Positions 1-22,110 of a stretch of 64,000 nt of DNA are shown in pieces. The notes beneath the pieces are model-generated. The model had not been told where the DNA came from. It did not search any database and worked only from the letters and a program-made list of their open reading frames with translations. The translations under genes and the position numbers were made by a program. Source of the DNA: Pagrus major (taxonomy: Eukaryota; Chordata; Actinopteri; Spariformes; Sparidae). Positions within the stretch are counted from its first letter, which is position 1. Every line of letters begins with the position of its first letter. The stretch lies in the NCBI RefSeq assembly GCF_040436345.1, contig NC_133215.1, positions 18,297,306-18,361,305 on the forward strand. The letters run 5' to 3'.

Positions 1-9797
<9,797 letters not shown>

Positions 9798-12214
9798 TGT
9801 GAGTGTTTGGCTGAAAAGAAACACCATGTACTTACTCTGTAATATATGTTCATACTATCGTTCGTACTTAAGATCAATATATTTTTAATCACAATATCAA
9901 CAATAATGAAATGTGAGATAACCCAGAGCTCTAAATGAACGATTGAATGTATTTATTCTATTTTCTGGTGTACAGTGTCACAAATTATACATTTGTCATG
10001 AGATTTTATGCAAGATGATATTCTGTTATATATCAACTTGAAAAGTTTGTTTTTCTCTATTTCGAAAGACAATGAATTTCATTATCAATTAATGTGCAGA
10101 TTGTTTTTTTTTTCAATTAACAGTTTACGCTATTTAACATAAAAGACAATGTGAAAAAATGTCCAACACAACTTCACAATGCTGAAGGTTATGAGTGCAA
10201 ATGTCTTGTTTCATGTCACAAAAAGTCCAAAACCTGAAGATACTCAGTTTACAATCTGACAAGGAAAAGCAGCAAATCCTCTCATGTAAGAAGCTGGAAC
10301 TGAAGAATGTTTCACATTTTTTCCACAATGGTTTTCTTTAAAAATGACAAACATACCGTGATGCACTTAAAAACAAAGACATGAAGCAGCTTCAGTCTAG
10401 AGGACATCCTGAAATCTCACATTTTATTGGACCATTGGTTGATTGGTTGTCTGTCACAAGAACATACATTATTATCATTGTCAGTCATTAACACTGTTTT
10501 GTTTTACACTTATGACATTCACTGCACAAAAAGTGTTGTCAATATGATAGACATTTTCTGTGCCAAGTGAAACTTACCACCTCTGGTTATGGGGAGAAAA
10601 TAAATGTTGTCCAGGAAGCATTTTGTGTGACTTAATTGTTTGTGAAGATGATAACCTGTCCGTGCACTGTAGGTGAACTGTCAGGTGGATCTCAATAACC
10701 TCAATACTTAGCTTGATTTTTAACATGATTCCATTCAAAACTGCATTGACATTATTGCCAATATAAGCCAAAGCAGACTACTTCAAAGAACCTTTTCACA
10801 ACTCCACCTTTAAGTAAATAGAAGGGCAATTTACACCCCAGGATAAAACCCCTTTAGGATGACTTGTTCACAATTAACCAGTGCACCATGACTCAATAGA
10901 GCTCAACAACACAGGCTCAGTTTGACACAGAAAAATTAGAAACAAGTAAATAAATACATGTCAGGGTTTATGACACACATCCATAAACAAATACAACAAA
11001 TACATCATGAACAGCAAATACTTCTTTTTTAAAAAAAGAAAGGTGTTTTAAAATATCAGGAGTGTTACCCCAGATGTTGGAACAGATGTTTAAAGAAGAA
11101 AAAAAAAAAGGCTTTTTCTGTGTGTGAATTGAACTCATGCCATTGTGTTATCTAATGTGGAACTTATTTTTACCCAAAGGTGTTAACTAATGTTGATGCT
11201 GTCATGACCCAAGTATTTAACAAGATGGTTACAACTAGCAGCTAATATGAGTAGTTGGTTTTACCCACAGTGATGAGAGCAACACACATCTACTGCGTCA
11301 TTTGATGCACGTCAGTTGGCTGGGGAACAATGATAAAATTGCTGCCTTTGTGATGTGTTGACGCTCGACAGTAGGCCAGTGATATATCCCAAAGAGTTGG
11401 CGTGCATCAACCTGAGATGAAGCCGGTGTGTGTTGCCCTTTAATGTTTAGGTAATACCCATCCCCCGTGATATAAATGTGTTTTTAATGAGGCTGTCAAA
11501 GTCATAAAAGAACAATCATCTGCAGACACAATGATAATCAGTATCTTTGGTGGTTTTTGCCATTGTCCACTGACCTTTTGCATCTCTAAATTATTCAACA
11601 AATATTGGCTTGGCCTGTTTCTACAAGGGGAGATGACCAACAACTGGCAAATTCTGTGGTTGGCAATACTTTCAAAGCCAATGAGAGGACTCCGAGGAAG
11701 AAGACACTGTAATGCCTACAAACAAAAAATCAACTTTACTGCGCCAACAGCCCTACCACCACCACCCCCTTTAGGGCCTAGCTTACATAAAACACAAAAG
11801 AGACTGTGTTGGGAGTATGCAGGTTTCTGTAAACATAGTTTTTAGTCAGACTCACTGCACAAACAGAAAAAAGGTTATTAATCAATTAAGGCATCGTCAC
11901 AGGCGGAGCTGTGCATTTCACCAGAGTAGAAAACAGAACAGATAAAATATATGTACACAGGTACAGTTAAGTGCTACTCCAGCAACCTCGTGTTCCACTG
12001 GCTAGATCTGGGGCAAAGAAAACCAAGACTGGCCTTTTCTTGCTCCATGAAGTACAGGGGGGGGCTTGAGCTGGGGCCAGGAGCTTTGCCCTTATCGGAT
12101 AACATCCTGAGGGAATAGCTCTTGGCCCTGGCCCAGGTTATTGGGGTCCAACAATTTACATGAAAGAAGGGAATTAAGGACACAAGAGGTTTGAGGACAA
12201 CATCTAGGAAGGTG
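9798..12214. other. Convergent 3' ends of polq and uba6
   Basis: This gap between the polq stop and the uba6 stop contains no coding exon that I can support. It should hold the 3'UTRs of both genes. Candidate poly(A) signals are AATAAA on the plus strand near 10597 (polq) and its reverse complement at 10423-10428 (uba6, minus strand). If both are used, the two transcripts overlap tail to tail. A fragment of a dispersed repeat lies at about 10195-10350. Confidence 0.5.
10195..10350 (+). mobile_element. hAT-like non-autonomous element, internal fragment
   Basis: The phrases AAATGTCTTGTTT, AAAAGTCCAAAACC, TCAGTTTACAAT and AAAAGCAGCAAATCCTC occur in the same order as in a widespread fish repeat whose left end begins CTAGGGCTGCAACTAA. 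A second copy of the same family lies at 44703-45090 and shares the AAATGTCTTG to AAGCAGGAAATC stretch. No ends are preserved here. Family placement as hAT-like is from memory. Confidence 0.55.
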
Positions 12215-15200
12215 TCAGGGCGTCTCTCCATTGCGGCTGAAGTAGTACCTGACCGGAGGACCAGGGAGGTCATCGTCTCCGTCTGCCTCTGGAGCGAATG
12301 ACACGGTGAGGTCGACGTAGCGGCGGTCCACTGATGGCTTGATCAGCTTGTGCATCCTGTAGAGTCAGAGGCAAGGTGTTCAGTTTGGATGGATCACTTA
12401 AATGTGAGTTATGGAGGAGAATAATTTCAAATTTGTTCAGAACAGCACAGGAGCAAGCAAAGATTTGAGATGCTTCATCAAATTTACTCATTATAATGGC
12501 CTAGATGACAGAAACCATCCACCCAGTGTCTTTGAGCAAGAGACTGACCCCTGTAGAAGTTCTGTTTTCTAACTCTGATCTCCGTTCTGGGTACCAAGAA
12601 GGGCACAGAACTCTTCATGGGTCAATGCTTATCACAAACAATTGGAGAATCAGGAAACACGTACGTTAGTTTCAGTCTCTTTGAGTGTCCAGGCATCACA
12701 GGCACGTAGAGCATCTTCACACCATGGACGACCATAGTGGGTTCAATTCCATACTTTTCCTGAAATAAAACAACTATTCATCATTAAAAAGAAAAAACTG
12801 AAGATAAACTACAAAGAAGAAGATAAAAACCTCATTGGAAATGCAGGAAAAATACACCAATGTACAATAAGAGTGAATGGTTCTCACCCTGACTGCATTC
12901 ATGAAGTCAGAGAGAGTGAAGTCCTCATGGCCAAAGATGGTCCAACAGTCCCAGATGGTAAAGTAGATGTCGTCCCTGGAAGGGATATCACAGGGTTGTC
13001 ACTACAATTCATTGAAATAATTAAGAAATATGGCTAAAAACCCTGTGTTTGGTGCCATATTATGGCTGCAATTTTCATTTTGCTGCTGTGATGGTACAAC
13101 AGTAAGGTGTGGTCGTAAGTGTACTAGACTCGATATTTTCAGTGCACGGAGTCAAAACAGCAATGCTATCGGGCCATGAAGCCCTTAAAAGGTGTTTTAT
13201 TATGATTATGTTGGAGGCAGTTAGATTGTACATATGCCCCTACCTGATGAGTGTCCTTTTGACTGCAGCAGGCTCAGTCAGCACCACTACAGGGATGGCC
13301 AAGTTGAAGAAGCAATTTTTGAAAGATTCAAACTCGTAGGCTCCAACCACCTTGATCATCTCAAGGGCCACCTGAGTACATCAAAATAATAACACAAAAT
13401 TATTGTTACATTATGTATATAGTATTACACATAATTCATATTGAAAAATGTATGTAATTTCAATTTTTAAACCAAACTTTCAACATCTATTCAGATTAAC
13501 ATCTTAATATTGAAGTAAACATTCATCCATCTGGATTGTACAAGATGCAGGCTGCCACCATGTAAGGCACCAGCGACCTTCTGACCACAACTCTTAGCAG
13601 TTAAACAGTTAAAGACCTCAATGATATGACCACAAAGTCTTTCATTGTCATTGGCCTAATGTGTTCTGGTACAAAGTACACTAAAGAATCGCCCTATGCT
13701 CAAAAAAGGTATTTGTTATGGCCAATTAGTGACCAACACAGAGATTCAATAACAAAGCATCAGTCAGGTTCCTTGAGGGCTTTGACCCTTGGGGACCGGT
13801 CGGGCGTCAAATTTACATTGCCTAGTATCTGTATGTGTTTCAAAACAATGACTACATGTTAAACCATCAGTATATGGCAACATTTCAAATATGTCTCACC
13901 AATCCAGCCACAGCAGCTGTTGCTGTGGCAATAGCAGGGATGATCTTGCCAGCGATGCGTTTGGTCTTGAGTCTGTCAGCGGGCTCGATGGAGTACATCC
14001 TTGCCCTGAGAGCAGATGCCGATGTGACAAAGTCCATGTGGCCGTTGCTGTCGTCGTCCTTCTCAAACAGCAGTGGACTCATCTGTAACCTCTCTACATG
14101 TGAAACACATTTTCACCGATTATTAAAAGTAGTTTCACGGTGTTTGTAATATGAGCTTGCCCTCTTAGAAGGATGGTGAAAGATAGTGCATGTTACCTAA
14201 CAATTCTCACCGTTGTAGTGGATTTAACTCAATAACACTCCAGGTTTCACATTTACAATTAAGCAGTCATCTTGAGTGTCCAGTTACAAAACTGTTGTGA
14301 TTTTCCTGAGTTTAATTGTTTACCTGCTGTGACATTGTCAGTAGCAATGGCCTCCTCCAGCTGTGAGATGGCCTCCCTCTCCTCTTCACTGCTTATAGGC
14401 ATCTTTATCAGGTCAGGCTTCTTTGCCGTCTCATCTGTCTCTATACTCTGGAAGGGACAGATCCACAAAAATCAGTAAGATTAGGATGTTTTACACTCGA
14501 ATAGGAATCAAAGACCAGACTGATGGAGAAGCTTACTTTCTCTGAGGGACTGTACTCAGGAATCTTGACACCTGCGAGAACCCTGGTCACCGCCTCTTCA
14601 GAGAGGTCCTGAGAAGGAAGGAAAGGTCGAGTTGGTCAGTGAGTAACTGTATGTGTTTTAAATTTCGTATGTGTGAGTGTACATGACCCACCTGTTCTGA
14701 GTAAGGGATGTTATAAATCCCCGCAAAGAGCCGAGCAGTGCTGACAACGAAAGTGAAGTGCCTGATGGAGAAAGAGAAGTGTGTTTCAAGCTTAGATATG
14801 AAACAGACAATACAAGAAAGGCTTAAACTGTAATCTAAGAGCATACTCACATAGAGTCTTTCAAGTCGAAATCAAATGGTGCTGGAGGTCTTTTTGGGGA
14901 CTGCCAAAACAAACCTAAGGAAGGGAAGAAGAATTCATTATATGTTTTGCTTTTAAGTATAGTTTTCACTGCAGTTGTGTTGTGAAATAACTTTATAGCT
15001 ATTCGTATATTTGATTAAAAACTTACTTCCATCTTTTAACCTTGTGTCCAGAGGGAAAGAGTGCAAGAGTTGTAGAGCCTGCATAAAAACATCAGCAGCA
15101 TGTAAATCGGTATCACACCGCATATCATATTGTGGAGCTTTCTTCAACACACATTTCAATCTAATGAAGATATATTTTCAGGGGGAGACTCGTTACCTTT

Positions 15201-18200
15201 CTCTTGAAATATTTTTCAAACTTTAGACGGGCAAGAGTAACACACTGTTCCCACTGGCTAGGCCGTCTGCTCAGCAGCTTAATGACCTGAAATGACCCAT
15301 CCAGACTTTCCCCCGCCTGCATCCTCTATAAAACACACACAAATATTTTATTAAATATTATTATCGCTGGCATAAATCAACACAAAGGCTACTTACAATT
15401 AGTCAGTCACAACATTAATGTCTTACCTGTAGCACCACTTCAGCTGAGTTGTGGGTCTGCCAGAACGAGTTGTACATGGAGGGCTTGTGGACAAACGCGT
15501 TCTCAAACTAGACAAAGCCAAAGAAAAGTTTTATAATTTTTCCAAGTTCAAGATTCGGATAGTACACAAACACATACCCTCAAAAAAGATTTCACGTTGA
15601 CTCACTTTGTCTCTGGCCCACTGAATGGTGTGCTCAATGACAGAAGGGAAAGACTTGAGAGTGCAGAATGGGATCTCCTCTTCAGGGGGGTCCCTCTGTG
15701 AGCCAAGGGAATGGATATATTTAGGAGAGCTGAAAAGAGTAAGGTCTGTGGGACCGACTAATGCAGGGAATAAATAACAAACTCTCACACATACTCACAT
15801 GGCTATTGTAAGACTCTGTCAATTTTGGCACAATGATTTCTGTGTGTCCTTTAGTTCCCATTGTGCCAGAGTCCAGGAGAGCTCTCTGATTTGATACACA
15901 GCGGCTGAAAAATAAAACAAGATCAGCTGTTCACCAAATAAGTAAATGTTTCATGACATACCTTTCCAGCTCATACATTCATGTCGTAAATATGCTCTCT
16001 CTCTCTCTCTCTCTCTAGGTTTATGATGAGGGAAACAAATTCAACTGAATACTTTTAGAAAGTATCGATTTTCCCACTTTAATATTTGCACCAACCTGTC
16101 TACATATCTCCGAGCCTCCACGTTGTCCAGCGCAGTGACCACAAAGTTCAGGCGGGTGTAGAAGGAATCGCTGTAGATGCTCTCAGTGGCAGGACACACC
16201 TTGTTGAGGTGAGCATCCACCTGCAGGTCGGGGTTGATATCACGAGTGGCATCTGCTGCTGTTGTACTCTTCGGTTTCTGAGACAAAAAGAAGACAGGAA
16301 AACAGTGTGTGAATGTTAAAGTCATTGATTCTAGTCAAGTTTCTTCTAAACGCTGATAGTAATCCGAGTGCTTGCTATTGCATTAAATTCCTTCCCTATT
16401 TCTGGGTTACGCAGACATATTTTTAAGTGCTAGGTTGAGTTTGCCAAGATGAGTCAAGGTTACAGAAAAGGAAGAGAAATGGTAAGTCTAAAGGGTGGAG
16501 GAAAAGAAAAAAAGGATTATGAAGTGGACTTCTCTTCACCTGTATATGATGTGGTCTGAAGAGAAACTGCCGATTGAGGTTGGACTTTTCGATAAGGTCT
16601 GGATCTGTGATGCACACCTGAGAATTGACAGATGCAGAGTGCAAGGTTTCACTAAATATGTATCACCAAGAAATTGAATAATTTTTAAATTCATAAAGAA
16701 ATACAGTCAAACAGAGAAGAGGAAACCACCTCTCCTGAGCTCTTGGCCAACCCCACTCCAAGTAGAGCAAAGTTTTTCAGCATCTCACAGCCTATGGCAC
16801 CACAGCCCACCTGGAAGAGAAGGCATTGTCGGGTTCATTTGGACATAAACCTTAAATTACATAAATATATAAGAGGTCTTCTTTGTACTGCGCAATCCTT
16901 ACCATGAAGACCCTGAGCTTATGCAGCTGTTGACACATTGATTCACCAATGCAAGCTCGCAGTCCATCATAGCGATCGCCTCTTGGGAAAAACTCCTCAG
17001 CAGGAACAGACTGAAGTGGCCTGACTACCTCGATGGCATCAAGATAAAACTAAACAGGACAGAAACAGAGAAAGAAACAAACAATTAAGGGACATTTCTT
17101 TAAAAAGATGCAAAACTTGATAAGATTTGTTAAACCCTGTTAAAGTTAATTGGTTTCCATTGATGTGTTGCTGTCGAAAAGGGGTAGATTGAACTATTGA
17201 CCTACCAATAGGCAACATTTCACTTTTGCAGAAGGAGGAGTTCAGATTCAGTAACGTACCCATTGCTGCAGTGGTGCAAACTTCCCTGTAATGGCCTTAA
17301 GAACTTCCTGGCTGGCTAGACCTCCTACAGCTGCTGCTAACGGAGGAAGAGTTCCCCTTGCTGTTCTCGACAGACAGCGCACCAACTCAGCATTCACAGA
17401 AGTCTGAAATGAAAATGAGATAAGACATCTGTGTGCTTGCAATAATTTTTTCAAAGAGGAGCATCTTTGCAGGTTCAAGAGAATGAAAACGTGAGGGATG
17501 AAAAAAAAAAAAAAAGAAAAGCACTCACTTTGTTCCTGAGAGTTGCATTCACTTCTTCGGTTAGCTTCAGTAAAACCTCAGCATCCTGTAAACACCTGAT
17601 GGCATCAAAGTGAAACTGCTCACAACTGAACATGTCACATTTCAACAACTTCACACACTGAAAACCGCAGCCAGTACAAGTGATATCCTCGGGTACAGTT
17701 GAGTAACAGAGAGTAAGGCAGAAGATTGAAAAGCGGAGAAGTATTTTGCTTACCCGATGTTGGGGAGTCTACCGTGCTGCTCCTGGAAGGTGTCCAGAGC
17801 CAACATGGCTGCATGGATCTGTAGAGGGGCCTGATGGGCAGGAAACTGCTTAGTTAAACTCAAACAAAAATTACTAGGCATTTGTTCACTTGAGTCTGTA
17901 TCAAGGTTGACTTGGTAAGACCATCTTTTGAGTTATCTGGCTTTAAGGAAACTAACATTAGAAAATAAAGATTGATGGTTATCACGAAGCTGTTAACCCT
18001 GGGGGTAAACCGATTAAGCAAGGAGGGTATACTAACATGTCAAGTGATTCTATTGGTCTGTACACGTACTGTTTGTTCTCCTTCATTTGTAAATATGATA
18101 TAAAGGCAGTGTTTTTATCCATTGAGGGTCTCTGAATGTATGATGGCTCCATTATTTCTGAATTTGTTTCACTTGCTTTGTGACGTCTCCAGCAACAGCA

Positions 18201-18487
18201 TCAAAACTCTCACCTCTGGTTTACTGAAGTCTGGAGTCAGGACTTTAGGATCACACAGCTGTTGCTCTATTGCCTCCTGAAATACATTAATGGACAAATG
18301 CGGTAACAAACATACGGTGGGTGATGGGCTTTTATGTTAGACTGTGATATTTGTGCTTGATATGACAACTGGTTAACTTACAAATCTGTACGTTTTAGGG
18401 GTCTTCACCAGAACAAAGAAACCTCCATGTGCATATGGTTGAAACTGAGATGTGTCTCCTATTGCGAAACTGTGAGGGGAGAGGACT

Positions 18488-18530
<43 letters not shown>

Positions 18531-21497
18531 AATATATACAAAAGCAGACAGAAATGATTTAAATTAGATTAATGCACAATTACAGTAACCATTTCATCAA
18601 ATCTGCTCTTAGAATAGTTCAAAATATGACTAAAATAACAGACGCAGTATGGTATGAACAGAGTGTTTGTTGAGTAATCTGTCTCACTGGATATGTATGC
18701 TGGTGTCACACAATTACAATGATAAACGTATATTAAAAACTCTTTAAAAACATAAAAGTGAGTGAAGTTATTTGCTCCAATGTAGACACAATACCTGAAA
18801 CCTGTCGCACGCTGCTGTTGAGTTCCACCATGCCATTAACCTCTCTGAAGACAACACTCTGGCCTGTCTGTAGGCCATGAGGTTGGTTGTCCATGCATGT
18901 TACCACCCCAGGATCGTCCTGCAGGGTCAAAAAGAGTTTAAAGTGTTTTGTGTAGCAGACAGTATTTTGGAAATATGAACCATATTTTCATCGCTCTACT
19001 TCCAAAGATGAATTATGGAATTGCATTTTCATATAATGCAAGAATCTGGCACATCGCACTTACTCTTTCAGCACTCAGAAATGTGGCTCATAATAATTTG
19101 ATCATTCGGGACACAGAGTGCTCAGACTACCTGAGTGATAGTTTGGACGAAAATCTCCTTGGGCTCCTCTCCTGTAGGATCCGACACCTCAAACTCATCT
19201 CCAAAATCACAAAACACCCGCACACAGATGCCATATGCATCACAGCCAATGAACTGGAAAGGACATACAGTGAAACAGGCCGAAAGTTTAGTTAATATTT
19301 TAGTTTGTAAGTTCCCCATATGTAAAGAAATGGTTTAACTAATGCTGTGTAATGTATAACCACTATAGGGGCTGTAGACTTACTCTGATGGGGGGTTGTT
19401 GTGAGTGGCAGAACTCATTCACTCTCTTCTGTAGACTCAATCTGGCTTCAGTCAGAATCACACACTTGGAAGAGAGAGCAGAGCAGATGGTCAGAGTAGA
19501 AAAAAATGCAGGTTTTGACTAACGTCATCTGCCATCTAAACCAAATGACAATAAGAAAATTTTGTAGTTGTTCCATTAATGCAAACAGATAATGAAGACA
19601 TCTCATGGGCTCATAAGAACAGCTTCACTGAAGCAAGACGCCTGTTCACTTGTTTAAGGCATTATCATACACTGAAGCAGGAACCTATCTTGTTTAAGTC
19701 AGATTTGAATGCTCAGCTTCCAGTTATTTATTTTTTTTAGTTTGACTGGTGATTTATTATATACTTGATTAACTGTGTGATTAACCATAAGATCTCATCT
19801 CATCTCAATTGAAACTGAGCTGATCATACTATACCCTCCGTTTTCCATAAGAGTCAACTACAAACAATGCAGCCACCCTAAAGTCTACAATTGTGGGGTG
19901 ATTTTCATCCTTAGCGTACAACAAACATTTCTTAGTCACCGGTGGGACTGCAGGAGAAGTGAGAAACCAATTCAAAATTCCCCACGCCCCACGGGTTGCT
20001 CATAATCCAGATTCTGAGAAGTAAAACCTTACCTGATACTTTCTGAGAAAGCTGAGATCAGTGTTGTCATCCAGAGCGGAGTAAGACATGTCAACATGGA
20101 CATAAGGGTTCAACTCTGTCACCCGAGGGCACACTGCCTCCACCCTGTGGTAGAAAAGTGAAAGAGGGTGGATGAGAATGTGTAAAGACAGACAAATAAA
20201 CTGAGATATAGTGAGTGCATGACATTTCAGAGTGTGAGTGAGGTCAGACGTTTTACCTCCTTCTCTGGCTCAACACATCCTCTTTGCGGATAAAGAAGTT
20301 AGAGCCCAGATCCCAGGTCTCACACTGCTTTGTGTCATGAAGGGTGACAGCCTGTTTTCACATACAAATATTACATTTTTTCAATTCAATTCAAAACTTT
20401 ATTGCTGACTCACAGTCCAGATAAAAGCCAAGACATTACATAAAATACATGACATACAAACTCACAACAAAAGATCAGTTTAAAAATAATATACATTAGT
20501 GTCTTACAAAGAGACAACTGTACCAATGTCTTCACAACTGGGACTGGCAGCGTGTAGTGCTTAACCTCATGTTTGATAAAACCAGGATGATTTTATTTTT
20601 AGACACATTAAGGTGGTTAATAAATGTATACATACGATTTCTTAAAACAGCTCGGAAAGTACTGACTCCTGCAGCAATGAACATTTCACTTGCACTATTC
20701 CATCCAGGTCTCTTAAGTAATAATCTCAAGGCGTCATTATAAGCTACCTGAAGTCTGAATGCTTGCTTTTCTGTAGTTTGACCACAAGTGTGAAGTATAC
20801 AGTGGTGTACAGAGACATCTCCACTCCATCTGTACACACACTAAATTTGCGTGAAAGCATGTTTGCTTATGCATACATCTTGTGGCATTGCCTATAAATG
20901 TCAAATACAATACCTAAGGCTACAGGAAGACGCAAGACACTCCACATTGAAACTTTACACACTGTCACGATGATGAGATTTAGTGAGAGTACACACCTTC
21001 ACACCAGCCAGGACAATATTCTTTGCTGTGGAACAAGAAGTGAAGTTGGTTAGTGTTAAAACACAATTGACAATGCAGATCATGTCAATACAATAGCACT
21101 GAATATATTACAGTGCTGTTGTGCCATGATGTGATATTTAGCCTACCTATCTCAATTCCCAGTCCTCCCATTCCACTGAGAAAGACTGAGGACTGGGCCA
21201 TCTGGTGCATAGCGCTGTCTCCCAGCACATATCGCTGGCGGCTGGACAGGTGGAAAGGAAGGAAGAGGAAGTGTGAGGGGAAGTGCTTCAGATCAGGAGG
21301 GACAAGTGAGGAGCAATAACTGCATTGATTATAGTATAAAGCACAGTGTTGTCATAACCTTTCTTGACTTCTGTGTGACCTTATCTGTAGCTTATGGTGC
21401 TTTAGTACAGAAGACTAGCACAGATTGTGATGCACAGCCAGAAAGGTTTGACTTGCCTGTAAAGAGAGTCGTCAATCTCCATCGAGTCTGCAGCCAT
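12215..21497 (-). CDS. uba6: Ubiquitin-like modifier-activating enzyme 6 (E1)
   Basis: E1 enzyme that adenylates ubiquitin (and FAT10 in mammals), holds it as a thioester and passes it to E2s such as USE1. Thirty-one exons in transcript order: 21497-21457, 21241-21147, 21025-20997, 20351-20257, 20144-20033, 19464-19384, 19253-19131, 18918-18795, 18485-18382, 18276-18214, 17830-17754, 17595-17529, 17403-17260, 17049-16903, 16810-16730, 16617-16540, 16277-16096, 15904-15799, 15695-15606, 15507-15427, 15325-15197, 15078-15027, 14914-14851, 14761-14692, 14608-14537, 14447-14324, 14093-13900, 13371-13244, 12975-12888, 12759-12665, 12356-12215. They total 3078 nt (1025 aa; human 1052). Visible landmarks are the inactive-half GMGGLG, the active adenylation [24 protein letters not shown], the catalytic cysteine in [10 protein letters not shown] and the C-terminal ubiquitin-fold region ending [10 protein letters not shown]. 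The first intron uses a GC donor. Confidence 0.97.
15994..16017. repeat. (CT)n microsatellite
   Basis: About eleven CT units lie in the uba6 intron between exons 16096-16277 and 15799-15904. On the minus strand this is a GA tract, so it is not the polypyrimidine tract of the gene. Confidence 0.8.
18486..18525 (-). promoter_or_regulatory. uba6 acceptor with abutting (TG)n tract
   Basis: On the minus strand about 17 TG units (18525-18492) are followed by TTATTAG, which ends at 18486, and the exon then begins at 18485. This acceptor is required by homology: it encodes [11 protein letters not shown] where human UBA6 has VISPFSFSIGD. It lacks a normal pyrimidine tract. A second AG (CTCACAG) 16 nt into the exon has a better pyrimidine run but would shift the frame. 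Confidence 0.7.
20378..20840 (-). mobile_element. 5'-truncated LINE, reverse transcriptase C-terminal end
   Basis: The minus strand encodes a frame with [36 protein letters not shown] and [10 protein letters not shown]. This is the typical tail of non-LTR retrotransposon ORF2 in fish (L2/Rex1-like; clade not resolved). The open frame covers 20532-20837. Downstream on the minus strand comes an untranslated tail that ends near 20378 in GAATTGAATTG, consistent with the simple-repeat 3' ends of such elements. It lies in the uba6 intron between exons 20997-21025 and 20257-20351. The 5' part is missing. Confidence 0.75.
21451..21461 (-). other. GC-AG splice donor of uba6 intron 1
   Basis: Read on the minus strand, the first coding exon ends TACAG and the intron begins GCAAGT. 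The next exon starts CCGCCAGCG after a CTGTCCAG acceptor. Joining at the GC donor gives [13 protein letters not shown], which matches UBA6. The nearest GT in the area would break the frame. The exon-intron junction AG/GCAAGT is the strong form typical of genuine GC donors. Confidence 0.85.
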
Positions 21498-22110
21498 GCT
21501 GGGAGGGGAAAGAGGGGGGATTCAACTGTCCGTGAGATAGCGACTATACCTACACAACATACAAAAGCACAAACAGTGATCACCAAAGTTATTGAACATT
21601 GTGGTTGTCAGTTATGATCTAAAACCAACGCCCTGTTGTCAATTAGCTAACATATGTGGCTAACTTGCAGTTAATGCCAGCTAAGCGTAGCTGCCAGCAA
21701 TATTGATCACCTTACAGCAGTCAGCCACACGCTAAGGTAAAGTGAGTGTCTGTCAACGTTAAAGCTGCCATAATACCGCTGGTTCGCTTGTGAACCTGCT
21801 GAGGAGAGCTACAACGTTAGCAGCTACAGCTAGCTAGCACCGAGTGCCTCTGCTGCCTGGTGCCGGTGGCGAGGACACTTGTCATAAACTCGTTGAAAGT
21901 GACGACACATACGTTAGGTAATAAATAACTCCCCAGAGCAGAGGGCTGTTTTAGGTTTTCTAATTCTAGCAATACACGTGAAAAGAATCGTTGTAAATGT
22001 TAGACAAATGTTCACGTAGCTACCTGTCAGTATGCGCGACGAGCTGTAGCGAATGAATGGCTGTGACTGGTTAAAAACTTGGAGTGTTTCCGGGTTACAA
22101 AAGTCACATG
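21498..22110 (-). promoter_or_regulatory. uba6 5' region and promoter
   Basis: Sequence upstream of the uba6 start codon, with several CpGs and many GCTAGC/GTTAGC words. On the minus strand an ACCCGGAAAC (ETS-type core CCGGAA) lies at about 22086-22095. The 5'UTR and start site probably fall in this stretch, but no TATA box is evident and the exact start cannot be read. Confidence 0.4.
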
